Positions 15,926 to 22,373 of a stretch of DNA of 25,478 nt are shown piece after piece. This DNA is from an uncultured Eubacteriales bacterium. Its GTDB lineage: Bacteria; Bacillota; Clostridia; Oscillospirales; Acutalibacteraceae. Each line of letters starts with the position of its first letter. Position 1 is the first letter of the stretch. The notes under the pieces are model-generated. The model saw only the letters and a program-made list of their open reading frames with translations. It ran no database searches and was not told the DNA's origin. The stretch is taken from the NCBI GenBank assembly GCA_934525065.1, contig CAKSYX010000032.1, forward strand, positions 1-25,478. The letters are read 5' to 3'. The position numbers and the translations under genes are program-made.

Positions 15926-16705
15926 TTACTTTAAGCCGAGTGCTTCTGCAAGAAGCTCGGTGAAATAATACACGGGAATTTTATCCACACTGCTTTGCTT
16001 GAGGTTATAAAGGCAGAGCGGACACGCGGTGATGATGCAGTCGGCGCCCTTATACTTCGCGGAATCGACAACCATGGTTGCCATCTTGCTCGCAAGTGGC
16101 TTGTCCGTCATCGTCATATAGCCGCCGCAGCATTCATTGCGGAAGGGATACTTGACGGGTGTTGCACCGATTGCCCTGATGAAGTCTTCAATAATTGTCG
16201 GGTTTTCCGGGTTATCAAAGGCCATCTCCTTACCCGGGCGCAGGAGCAGACAGCCGTAATAAGCGGCAATTTTTCTTCCGGTGAGCGGATTGACGACCTT
16301 TTCCTTGAGCTTGTCAAAGCCGATGTCGTCTCTGAGCATTTCAAGGTAATGAACAACCCTCGTTTCACCGTGGTATTCATCAAAAAGGCCGAGATAGTTG
16401 TTGACCTTTGTTGAAAAATCCTTTTTGTTTTTCATGTCATAGTTAACTCTTTTGATAACGTGGTGGCAGGCGGAGCACATTGTCAAAAGCGTCCGTCCTT
16501 CGTTGCGCGCGGCAAGAAGTGCCCTGACGGAGGAAAGCTTTGTTGCAATTTCGTCGCTTGCAAGCGGATATACGCCGCCGCAGCACTGCCACTCCGGCAG
16601 CTCTTCAAGAGTGACGCCGAGCTTTTCGGCCGCCTTTCTGCCGTAGATATCAAGATCCTTGGCCTTTGTTTTCAAAGTACAACCGGGATAGTAACTGTAT
16701 ACCAT
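15926..16705 (-). CDS. hdrB: Heterodisulfide reductase subunit B (HdrB), two CCG domains
   Basis: A 259-residue protein with two complete cysteine-rich CCG repeats: PGCTL, CCGG and CSAC in the first (about residues 9-80) and YGCLLL, CCGG and CPLC in the second (about 152-231). These ligate the non-cubane [4Fe-4S] clusters where HdrB delivers electrons to a disulfide or another two-electron acceptor. No dsrC or coenzyme-M/B gene is in the window; the only obvious acceptor enzyme is the fumarate reductase of the same operon. The ATG at 16705 is preferred with AAGGAG 11 nt upstream; a GTG at 16717 overlaps that site. Confidence 0.93.
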   Translation of the reverse strand: MVYSYYPGCTLKTKAKDLDIYGRKAAEKLGVTLEELPEWQCCGGVYPLASDEIATKLSSVRALLAARNEGRTLLTMCSACHHVIKRVNYDMKNKKDFSTKVNNYLGLFDEYHGETRVVHYLEMLRDDIGFDKLKEKVVNPLTGRKIAAYYGCLLLRPGKEMAFDNPENPTIIEDFIRAIGATPVKYPFRNECCGGYMTMTDKPLASKMATMVVDSAKYKGADCIITACPLCLYNLKQSSVDKIPVYYFTELLAEALGLK

Positions 16706-16720
16706 ATCTTGTCCCACTCC

Positions 16721-18151
16721 TTATATATTCTTAATTACCGAAATTGCATCGGTTATTGTTTTTTCAAACGCCTCGGCGCCGTATTTGTCGACCTCGGCCT
16801 TATTCTTTTCGCCGTGGGTCAAGCAGCCCGCACCGCCGATGCAGCCGCCGACGCACGCCATGCCTTCAACAAAATTTGCGGCAAGGACGTTCCTGCTCTT
16901 TTTAACGAGCGCAGTTCTGCATTCCTCAATACCGTCGCAGACCGCGCTTTTCAGTTCAAAGTCTGTGATGCCGTGCTCCTTAAGGCCTTCTGCAACCGCA
17001 TCGGAAAGGCCGCCGCTTCTTGCAAAAATCCTGCCGAAATAGGAGGCGTTGTCAAGAACATCCTCCTCAAGCGAGGTTATGTCGATATCCTTGCTGTCAA
17101 AAAGAGCCTGAAGCTCTTCAAACGTAAGGGCGGAATCAACGTATTCTTTGACCTCCGGTTTTCTGACCTCTGCTTTTTTTGCCGTGCAGGGGCCGATGAA
17201 AACGATCCTTGCGGTCGGGTCAGTACCCTTGATATATTTTGCAATCGCTGCCATAGGCGAAAGATTGTGAGAAACAAACTGCCTGAGAGCCGGAAAATTC
17301 TGCTCAATATATTTCACAAACGCAGGGCAGCAGGAGCTCATCAGAAAGCCCTTTTCCACAAGCTCCTTCGACTCGGAATACGCAACCAGATCTGCACCGA
17401 GAGCAGCCTCAATCGCCGTGTGAAAGCCGAGTGCCTTGAGGCCGGAAATGACCTGTCCGTGCTTTGCGTAGGTGAACTGGCTTGAAATTGACGGTGCAAC
17501 AAGCGCGTATACCTTATACTTACTGTTTGAGGCACTGCCCTTTATCAGGTTGATGACCTCAAGGATGTAAGATTTATCGGTAATCGCGCCGAACGGGCAC
17601 TGGTAAACGCAGGCACCGCAGGCGATACATTTTTCATAGTCGATTTTGGCCGCCTTGTTTTCGTCCATTGAAATCGCCTTGACCTTGCAGGCTCCCTGGC
17701 AGGGACGCTTGCGGTTGACGATTGCAGAAAACGGACAGACCTTTGCGCACATTCCGCAGTCAACACACTTTGACTTGTCGATGTGGGCAACATGGTTGTG
17801 GTCAAAGGAGATCGCTCCCCTTTTGCAAACATCCTCGCAGCGGTTCGCAAGACAGCCGCGGCATGAATTGGTTATTTCATAGCCGCCCATCGGACATTCA
17901 TCGCAGGCAGTTTCAATAACCTCAATGACGTTCGGGTCGCCGCTGCTGCCGCCCATAGCGATTTTTACCCTTTCGGAGAGAATCGCCCTTTCCTTATATA
18001 CACAGCAGCGCATAGTCGGCGTATTGCCCGGAATGATAATCTTCGGAATATCGAAAAGATTTTCATAAAGCGTTCCGTTCCACGCCTGACGCGCCACCTC
18101 TCTGAGCACCTTATATTTCAGGTACTGCACCTTGGTGTCAAATTTTCGCAT
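16721..18151 (-). CDS. [FeFe] hydrogenase, group-B-like, with N-terminal Fe-S domains
   Basis: A 476-residue iron hydrogenase and first gene of the operon. The N-terminal 200 residues hold several cluster sites: CDECPMGG..C..C..C...C (about 83-109), CVDCGMCAKVCP (129-140), PCQGAC (150-155) and CIACGACVYQCP (175-186). The H-cluster domain has L1 SSCCPAF (272-278), L2 PCTAKKAE (321-328) and L3 EGMACVGGCIGGAGC (429-443), so the four cysteines that bind the H-cluster are present. In group A, L1 is TSCCPxW and L2 carries Met before PC; the Ala-Phe in L1 and Gly in L2 point to group B, whose physiological role is poorly known. H2 production from ferredoxin, H2 uptake or sensing are all possible. 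No signal peptide; cytosolic. hydEFG maturases are not in the window. Confidence 0.87.
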   Translation of the reverse strand: MRKFDTKVQYLKYKVLREVARQAWNGTLYENLFDIPKIIIPGNTPTMRCCVYKERAILSERVKIAMGGSSGDPNVIEVIETACDECPMGGYEITNSCRGCLANRCEDVCKRGAISFDHNHVAHIDKSKCVDCGMCAKVCPFSAIVNRKRPCQGACKVKAISMDENKAAKIDYEKCIACGACVYQCPFGAITDKSYILEVINLIKGSASNSKYKVYALVAPSISSQFTYAKHGQVISGLKALGFHTAIEAALGADLVAYSESKELVEKGFLMSSCCPAFVKYIEQNFPALRQFVSHNLSPMAAIAKYIKGTDPTARIVFIGPCTAKKAEVRKPEVKEYVDSALTFEELQALFDSKDIDITSLEEDVLDNASYFGRIFARSGGLSDAVAEGLKEHGITDFELKSAVCDGIEECRTALVKKSRNVLAANFVEGMACVGGCIGGAGCLTHGEKNKAEVDKYGAEAFEKTITDAISVIKNI

Positions 18152-18213
18152 AAAACTTTATCCCTCATTCAAAAAAGAATACCAAACTGTTACACTCCCC
18201 GAATTTTTCCATT

Positions 18214-18302
18214 GGAAAGAGGAATCCGGTGACCCAAGCAATTCTCAGGTTTGTTATCTCTTCCCGGAATTTATAAAGCGACAGTGATTGACACATATCG
18301 CT
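18214..18302 (-). promoter_or_regulatory. Structured 5' leader of the hydrogenase-Hdr-fumarate operon
   Basis: The roughly 150-nt leader can form AGCGA/TCGCT (18277-18302, with inner GTG/CAC) and a longer hairpin closed by GGGAAGAG/CTCTTTCC (18214-18265, 8 bp with one G-U). A competing 5-bp pairing TCCGG (18264-18268) with CCGGA (18225-18229) shares bases with the latter, and TTCCaatGGAA follows. I do not recognise a known riboswitch. The leader could be an unassigned cis-regulatory RNA or simply structured. Confidence 0.35.
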
Positions 18303-18304
18303 CT

Positions 18305-18334
18305 ATTTTACCAAAAATCAGCAGCCTTTGTAAA
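18305..18334 (-). promoter_or_regulatory. Candidate promoter of the hydrogenase-Hdr-fumarate operon
   Basis: Minus-strand TTTACA (18329-18334) and TAAAAT (18305-18310) with an 18-bp spacer, about 150 nt upstream of the hydrogenase start. Both boxes deviate by one or two bases from consensus. Confidence 0.5.
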
Positions 18335-18428
18335 GAACTAAAAATTCATATGAGATATGATTTTCGGCAATAGCCGTTTTGTGTAATTGACTTCGTTCTG
18401 CTCAATCAAAAGCAAAACCGGACACGTT

Positions 18429-18437
18429 ATTATAACA
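18429..18437 (-). promoter_or_regulatory. Second candidate operon promoter, extended -10
   Basis: TGTTATAAT on the minus strand fits the extended -10 (TGnTATAAT); the -35 region (TGGAAT) is poor. The -10 lies inside an 11-bp palindrome, GTTATAATAAC, which might bind a regulator. Transcription from here would add about 125 nt to the operon leader. Confidence 0.4.
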
Positions 18438-18587
18438 TATTCGTCACTTCGATTCCATATATAAATGGCAAGATTTCGACTTTATGCTCAAAAAAACTGC
18501 ACAAAAATGCTTTTCACGACGGAATTTCAGCGGTGAGGGGCGAATTGTGAGAGCATAGAAAAATTCATGCTCCATTACGAGAAAAAA

Positions 18588-18606
18588 GTGGGTGCAGGAC
18601 TTGAAC
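18588..18606 (-). other. tRNA-3'-end-like segment, possible att remnant
   Basis: The minus strand reads GTTCAAGTCCTGCACCCAC followed by six T, which resembles a T loop, T-stem 3' strand and acceptor 3' strand of a tRNA with its terminator. The expected 5' partner sequences are absent, so it is not a tRNA gene. Integration sites of elements that target tRNA genes leave such 3' fragments. It does not match the nearby tRNA-Thr, so the assignment is speculative. Confidence 0.25.
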
Positions 18607-18657
18607 AAGCCCGTGAAAAACATACAATAGAAAAAGAGTCATTTTGATATAGAATTT

Positions 18658-18700
18658 GAACTGCCCCAAATTGTGCAAACAGTACAATTTGGGGCAGTTC
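18658..18700. repeat. 17-bp perfect inverted repeat
   Basis: GAACTGCCCCAAATTGT (18658-18674) and its exact complement (18684-18700) flank a 9-nt spacer. No T run follows on either strand, so it is not a standard terminator. It lies in a region of gene remnants and could be a mobile-element end, a small MITE-like relic or a protein-binding hairpin. Confidence 0.7.
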
Positions 18701-18737
18701 AGCGCCTCAGCTTTTCCTAATTCAAAAATCAGGAAAT

Positions 18738-18964
18738 TTATGAATCTTTGTTGTTCTGTATCGGTATAAGCTCGCTCATTTCACGTTTTTCTTCTTTTTC
18801 ATACTGATCAAGTCGAGCGAGCATAGATGCTGACAAACCGTTCAGCGCGGAGTCAAAAAACTTTATATACTCCGGCGGAATGTTGTCAAGAGCATCAAAA
18901 ACAGGTTTCCAGTATCTCTCATTTTCCTCTTAACTGCACCATTACAGTTTTCTTCATTTCCCAT
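18738..18964 (-). pseudogene. Frameshifted small ORF of unknown function
   Basis: From the ATG at 18964 a frame reads MGNEENCNGAVKRK and then, at a four-A run (18922-18925), loses its frame. Adding one A would continue it as NERYWKPVFDALDNIPPEYI and on through a charged helical C-terminus ending QNNKDS at the stop 18738-18740, about 75 residues in all. The 63-codon second part is open but has no start of its own. No ribosome binding site is evident. I do not recognise the protein. It may be a decayed accessory gene, or the frameshift may be a sequencing error. Confidence 0.45.
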
Positions 18965-19034
18965 TTGTTTTTGGGCGTTTCGGGGCTTCGTCTCGGCGGT
19001 ATGTGATAATTTTGGGGGAGGTTAGGTTAAAGGC

Positions 19035-19082
19035 AAAAAAGAAACGCCCGAAACCCTTATGAATAAAGGCTTTGAGCGTTCT
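19035..19082 (-). terminator. Terminator of tRNA-Thr
   Basis: Downstream of the tRNA on the minus strand, GAACGC...AAAGCCTTTAT can fold on ATAAGGGTTT...GCGTTTC as an imperfect stem, followed by TTTTTTGCC. Confidence 0.7.
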
Positions 19083-19089
19083 TGCGTCT

Positions 19090-19165
19090 TGGAGCTGCTA
19101 ACCAGATTTGAACTGGTGACCTCATCCTTACCAAGGATGCGCGCTACCGACTGCGCCATAGCAGC
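19090..19165 (-). tRNA. tRNA-Thr(GGT)
   Basis: Complete cloverleaf on the minus strand: acceptor GCTGCTA (19159-19165) with TAGCAGC (19094-19100), anticodon stem CATCC/GGATG around TTGGTAA (anticodon GGT, threonine ACC/ACU), T arm ACCAG-TTCAAAT-CTGGT, discriminator T and an encoded CCA (19090-19092). It has its own consensus promoter 20 nt upstream. Confidence 0.95.
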
Positions 19166-19185
19166 ACGACCAACACAGCTTCGCT

Positions 19186-19214
19186 ATTATAACCCATTTA
19201 TTTGCAGTTGTCAA
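19186..19214 (-). promoter_or_regulatory. tRNA-Thr promoter (TTGACA-N17-TATAAT)
   Basis: Perfect -35 TTGACA (19209-19214) and perfect -10 TATAAT (19186-19191) with the ideal 17-bp spacer, as expected for a stable RNA gene. Confidence 0.9.
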
Positions 19215-19264
19215 CAGAAAATATAGAAAAAAATCAAAAAATTTCCCCGGTTTTGTTCTGACGT

Positions 19265-19307
19265 TAAAAATCAAAAGCCCTGCCGTCCATTTTTCAAAAC
19301 GGCAGGG
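19265..19307 (-). terminator. Rho-independent terminator of hppA
   Basis: CCCTGCCG/CGGCAGGG (19300-19307 with 19278-19285) forms an 8-bp stem with a 14-nt loop, followed by CTTTTGATTTTTAA on the minus strand, 10 nt after the hppA stop. Confidence 0.85.
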
Positions 19308-19317
19308 TCTGTTTTTA

Positions 19318-21348
19318 TCAGCAGAATAAGCCTGCGCCGTTGTTGATGAGAACAAACAGCGGGGCAAAAACAAGCGAAACAATTGTCATAAGCTTGATGA
19401 GAATGTTGATCGAAGGGCCTGACGTATCCTTAAACGGATCGCCGACGGTATCACCGACAACGGCGGCCTTGTGGGCTTCACTTCCCTTTCCGCCGTGGTT
19501 TCCGCCTTCAATATACTTCTTTGCATTGTCCCATGCACCGCCTGCATTCGACATGAAAATTGCAAGCAGAACGCCTGTTACGAGCGAACCGGCAAGCAGA
19601 CCGCCCAAAGCGTCAACGCCGAGAGCGCAGCCGACAAGAATCGGAGCCGCAATTGCAAGAAGGCCGGGAATGATCATCTCACGAAGAGAAGCCTTTGTTG
19701 AAATTGCAACGCAGGTTTTGTAATCCGGCTTTGCCTTGCCTTCGAGGATTCCGGGAATCGTTTTAAACTGGCGGCGAACCTCTTCGATCATGCTGTACGC
19801 CGCCTTGCTGACCGATTCCATCGTGAGCGCCGAGAAAACAAACGGAAGCATTCCGCCGATGAAGAGACCGATGACAACGTTGCTGTTCAAAATGTCTATT
19901 GCATTAAGACCGACCGCTTCTTTGTATGAAAAGAAGAGCGCAAGAGCTGTCAGCGCAGCCGAACCGATTGCAAAGCCCTTACCCATCGCAGCGGTGGTGT
20001 TGCCGACAGAGTCGAGCTTATCTGTGATATCGCGGACAGATTCATCAAGGCCGCTCATTTCGGCAATGCCGCCGGCATTGTCCGCAATCGGGCCGTAAGC
20101 ATCAACAGCAACGGTGATTCCCGTTGTTGAAAGCATTCCGACAGCTGCAAGAGCAATGCCGTAGATTCCGCCGCCTTCGCCGCATTTGCTGCCGAAGAAG
20201 AACGCAACTAAAATGCCGATGCAAATAAAGATAATTGAAACCGCTGTTGACTGGAAGCCGGTTGCAATGCCGGAAATTATGTTGGTCGCCGAGCCGGTTT
20301 CGGACTGCTTTGCAATTTTTTTAACAAAGCGGTAAGCGTCGGAGGTATATACCTCGGTAAAAAATCCGATGAGTACGCCCACAACAAGGCCGGCAACAAT
20401 CGTGATTCCGTAATACACCGAGCCGAAGAGCAACCGGCTGAGTACCACCGAACCGACAAGAACGATTCCGGAGGCAACATATGTACCGGTTTTAAGTGCC
20501 CTTGCCGGGTTCTTGCCGCCGCGCACAAAGAACGTTCCGAGAATTGAAGAAACAAGTCCGAGAGCCGCAACGATCAACGGATATACCGCGCCGTAAACAG
20601 CCTTCTCCGGCATAACATTTTTGCAGAAAAGCAGACCGAGAGTAATTGCGGAAACAACCGCACCGCCGTAGCTTTCAAAAAGGTCGGCGCCCATTCCGGC
20701 AACGTCACCGACGTTGTCTCCGACATTGTCGGCAATCACCGCCGGGTTGCGCGGATCGTCTTCGGGAATTCCGGCCTCAACCTTGCCGACAAGGTCTGCG
20801 CCGACGTCGGCCGCCTTGGTATAGATTCCGCCGCCTACCCTCGCGAAAAGAGCTATTGACGAAGCACCGAGACTGAAGCCGAAAAGAACGCTGTCGTTTT
20901 TGGTGAGAGCAAAGATCACGGAGATTCCGAGCAGGCCGAGACCCGCAACGCAAAGACCCATGACCGCGCCGCCGGAAAACGCAACGGAAAGTGCTCTTGA
21001 CATTCCGCTCTCCTTGGCGGCATTGGCGGTTCTGACGTTTGCAAGCGTTGCAACACGCATACCAAAATAGCCGGCCGCAACGGAAAACAGCGCGCCGAGG
21101 GCAAAGCAGACCGCCTCAAGCCAGTCCTTGAGCAAAAGGCCGATTGCAAGAAAAATTACAGCAACAAAAATTACAATGATTTTGTACTCGGAAAAAAGGA
21201 ACGCAGTTGCACCCTCATGTATTGAGGCGGCAATTTCCTGCATTCTTTTGTTGCCCGGGGACTGCTTTTTGACTCTGAGTGCGAGAAAGAGAGCGAACAG
21301 CAGGCCGACAGCACTGACTATCGGAACGGCATAGAGAAGCTTTTCCAT
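19318..21348 (-). CDS. hppA: Membrane-bound K+-dependent-type pyrophosphatase (H+ or Na+ pump)
   Basis: A 676-residue polytopic protein (about 15-16 helices) that hydrolyses PPi and pumps H+ or Na+ out of the cytoplasm. Signatures: EGATAFLFSEYK near the N-terminus, the pyrophosphate-binding stretch DVGADLVGKVEAGIPEDDPRNPA with the following DNVGDNVGDVAGMGADLFESY, and the C-terminal VVGDTVGDPFKDTSGPS segment. GNTTAAMGKGFAIGSAAL carries Ala where K+-independent enzymes have Lys, so K+ stimulation is expected; H+ versus Na+ cannot be settled by eye. The ATG at 21348 is chosen with AAAGGAG upstream and because the family starts with a short hydrophobic helix; the frame extends 28 Cys/Gly-rich codons further without a good start. 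Such pumps save energy in fermenters. Confidence 0.93.
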   Translation of the reverse strand: MEKLLYAVPIVSAVGLLFALFLALRVKKQSPGNKRMQEIAASIHEGATAFLFSEYKIIVIFVAVIFLAIGLLLKDWLEAVCFALGALFSVAAGYFGMRVATLANVRTANAAKESGMSRALSVAFSGGAVMGLCVAGLGLLGISVIFALTKNDSVLFGFSLGASSIALFARVGGGIYTKAADVGADLVGKVEAGIPEDDPRNPAVIADNVGDNVGDVAGMGADLFESYGGAVVSAITLGLLFCKNVMPEKAVYGAVYPLIVAALGLVSSILGTFFVRGGKNPARALKTGTYVASGIVLVGSVVLSRLLFGSVYYGITIVAGLVVGVLIGFFTEVYTSDAYRFVKKIAKQSETGSATNIISGIATGFQSTAVSIIFICIGILVAFFFGSKCGEGGGIYGIALAAVGMLSTTGITVAVDAYGPIADNAGGIAEMSGLDESVRDITDKLDSVGNTTAAMGKGFAIGSAALTALALFFSYKEAVGLNAIDILNSNVVIGLFIGGMLPFVFSALTMESVSKAAYSMIEEVRRQFKTIPGILEGKAKPDYKTCVAISTKASLREMIIPGLLAIAAPILVGCALGVDALGGLLAGSLVTGVLLAIFMSNAGGAWDNAKKYIEGGNHGGKGSEAHKAAVVGDTVGDPFKDTSGPSINILIKLMTIVSLVFAPLFVLINNGAGLFC

Positions 21349-21428
21349 TTTTAATGACTCCTTTTTTGCAGCTTCGGAGCAGAGCAAGCCGCCGCGCAGA
21401 CGAAAAGACATTCCGCCGCATACACAGC

Positions 21429-21467
21429 TCATTCGGCAGTCCGAAAAACTGACAGAATTTTGACCAT
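21429..21467 (-). CDS. Possible 12-residue leader ORF upstream of hppA
   Basis: A short frame starting ATG at 21467 with GGAGAG upstream reads MVKILSVFRTAE and stops at 21429. Its TGA overlaps another in-frame hppA ATG (21430-21432) as ATGA. It could be a translated leader peptide or chance; nothing else supports it. Confidence 0.2.
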   Translation of the reverse strand: MVKILSVFRTAE

Positions 21468-21508
21468 AGCTATTCTCTCCAAAATCACTTCACTATGAGG
21501 TAACTTTA

Positions 21509-21537
21509 AGTTTATTACACTTTTTGGTAAAAGTCAA
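21509..21537 (-). promoter_or_regulatory. hppA promoter candidate (TTGACT-N17-TAAACT)
   Basis: Minus-strand -35 TTGACT (21532-21537) and weaker -10 TAAACT (21509-21514), 17 bp apart. It would give a leader of about 155 nt before the hppA start. Confidence 0.5.
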
Positions 21538-21730
21538 GGCAGTTCAACAAAACAGATTGAAAATTTTGTTAATCTTTCACAAAATATTTGCTATGCAGTT
21601 ATTTTTAATTGATTTCGGAATTTATACTATTCATTAACCACCTTTTCGGTTCTAACACCTGTTTCTTGCAGTATACTATATTATTTATTAAAAGCGTACA
21701 CTTTTCCTCAAATGTTTTTGCCCAAAATCG
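21538..21730. other. AT-rich divergent intergenic region
   Basis: Between the divergent hppA and rpmH promoters lies AT-rich sequence with a 7-bp AACAAAA/TTTTGTT repeat (about 21546-21570). I see no DnaA-box cluster and no dnaA next to rpmH, so there is no support for an origin within this window. Confidence 0.5.
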
Positions 21731-21760
21731 TTGACAGGCAGGGGCTTTTTGATATATAAT
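21731..21760 (+). promoter_or_regulatory. rpmH operon promoter (TTGACA-N18-TATAAT)
   Basis: Perfect -35 TTGACA (21731-21736) and perfect -10 TATAAT (21755-21760) with an 18-bp spacer, 89 nt upstream of rpmH. The leader contains a small imperfect hairpin, AACGG...CCGTT, near 21805-21822. Confidence 0.88.
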
Positions 21761-21849
21761 ACCTAAATGCAGGTCTATGGCTTGCTGCTTTACATCACCA
21801 AAAACGGTCGTTCGGCCGTTGTATTTCAATTCAAAAGGAGGTATAACCG

Positions 21850-21984
21850 ATGAAGAGGACTTATCAACCCAAAAAGCGCCACAGAAAAATGGAGCACGGC
21901 TTCAGAAAAAGAATGGCAACAAGAAACGGACGTAAGGTTCTTGCCCGCAGACGTTCAAAGGGTCGCAAGCAGCTCACCTACTAA
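21850..21984 (+). CDS. rpmH: 50S ribosomal protein L34
   Basis: A 44-residue, strongly basic protein that fits bacterial L34 throughout: it begins MKRTYQPKKRHRK, continues HGFRKRMATRNGRKVL and ends KGRKQLTY. It is a structural component of the large ribosomal subunit. AAGGAGG lies nine nt before the ATG. First gene of the conserved rpmH-rnpA-yidD-yidC-jag cluster; dnaA, its usual divergent neighbour, is replaced here by hppA. Confidence 0.97.
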   Translation: MKRTYQPKKRHRKMEHGFRKRMATRNGRKVLARRRSKGRKQLTY

Positions 21985-22022
21985 GCTGCACGGCGGCGTC
22001 CATTGCGATTGGAGCTGATTTT

Positions 22023-22373
22023 TTGACAAGCTATGTTTCCCTCAACCTCAACAAGGATTTTCAGCGTCTTTATCACCGCGGAAAGTCCTCGGCGCAGCCT
22101 GTGCTGGTTGTTTATGCAATGAAAAACCGCGCCGGCGTCTGCCGTGTGGGAATCACTACCGGGAAAAAAATCGGCTGCGCAGTTGAACGCAACCGCTCCC
22201 GCAGAATTATCAGAGCCGCTTTTCAGTCTGTTTTAAAATCCGGCAGAATCAAAGGCAGTTGGGATTTTGTTTTTGTTGCAAGAGCAAAAACAAAGTTCCA
22301 AAAAAGCACCCGTATCGAAAGCGCCATGCTTGCCTCTTTTGAACAGCTCGGCGTTGTGGAGGCCTCCTCATGA
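22023..22373 (+). CDS. rnpA: Ribonuclease P protein component
   Basis: A 116-residue basic protein that binds RNase P RNA and helps mature tRNA 5' ends. It shows NKDFQRLYHRGKS near the N-terminus, the signature RNR motif in AVERNRSRRIIRAAF, and DFVFVARAKT. The start is a TTG at 22023 preceded by GGAG eight nt upstream; no better ATG exists before the conserved N-terminus. It lies 38 nt after rpmH and overlaps yidD by four nt (ATGA), indicating translational coupling. Confidence 0.95.
   Translation: MTSYVSLNLNKDFQRLYHRGKSSAQPVLVVYAMKNRAGVCRVGITTGKKIGCAVERNRSRRIIRAAFQSVLKSGRIKGSWDFVFVARAKTKFQKSTRIESAMLASFEQLGVVEASS

Larger units (their letters stand above)
18335..19034. other. Gene-poor interval with accessory-gene remnants
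   Basis: Between the hydrogenase promoter and the tRNA-Thr terminator there is no intact recognisable gene. Apart from the separately listed promoter, inverted repeat, tRNA-like segment and frameshifted ORF, a plus-strand open stretch ending at 18646-18648 (reads MLHYEKKVGAGLEQAREKHT near its end) may be another short relic. Confidence 0.5.

Noticed and set aside
15981..15989. Perfect DnaA-box sequence TTATCCACA
   Set aside because: Single copy inside hdrB coding sequence; no cluster and no AT-rich unwinding region around it.
16460..17485. A 341-codon plus-strand open frame opposite the hydrogenase gene
   Set aside because: It is antisense to a clear [FeFe] hydrogenase, has no ribosome binding site and no recognisable domain; it is a codon-bias shadow.
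18425..18575. A 43-codon minus-strand frame starting MEHEFFYAL
   Set aside because: No ribosome binding site, covers the upstream promoter candidate, and the composition is not protein-like after the first residues.
21605..21829. 74-codon minus-strand frame upstream of rpmH
   Set aside because: It covers the strong rpmH promoter and leader on the opposite strand and resembles no known protein.
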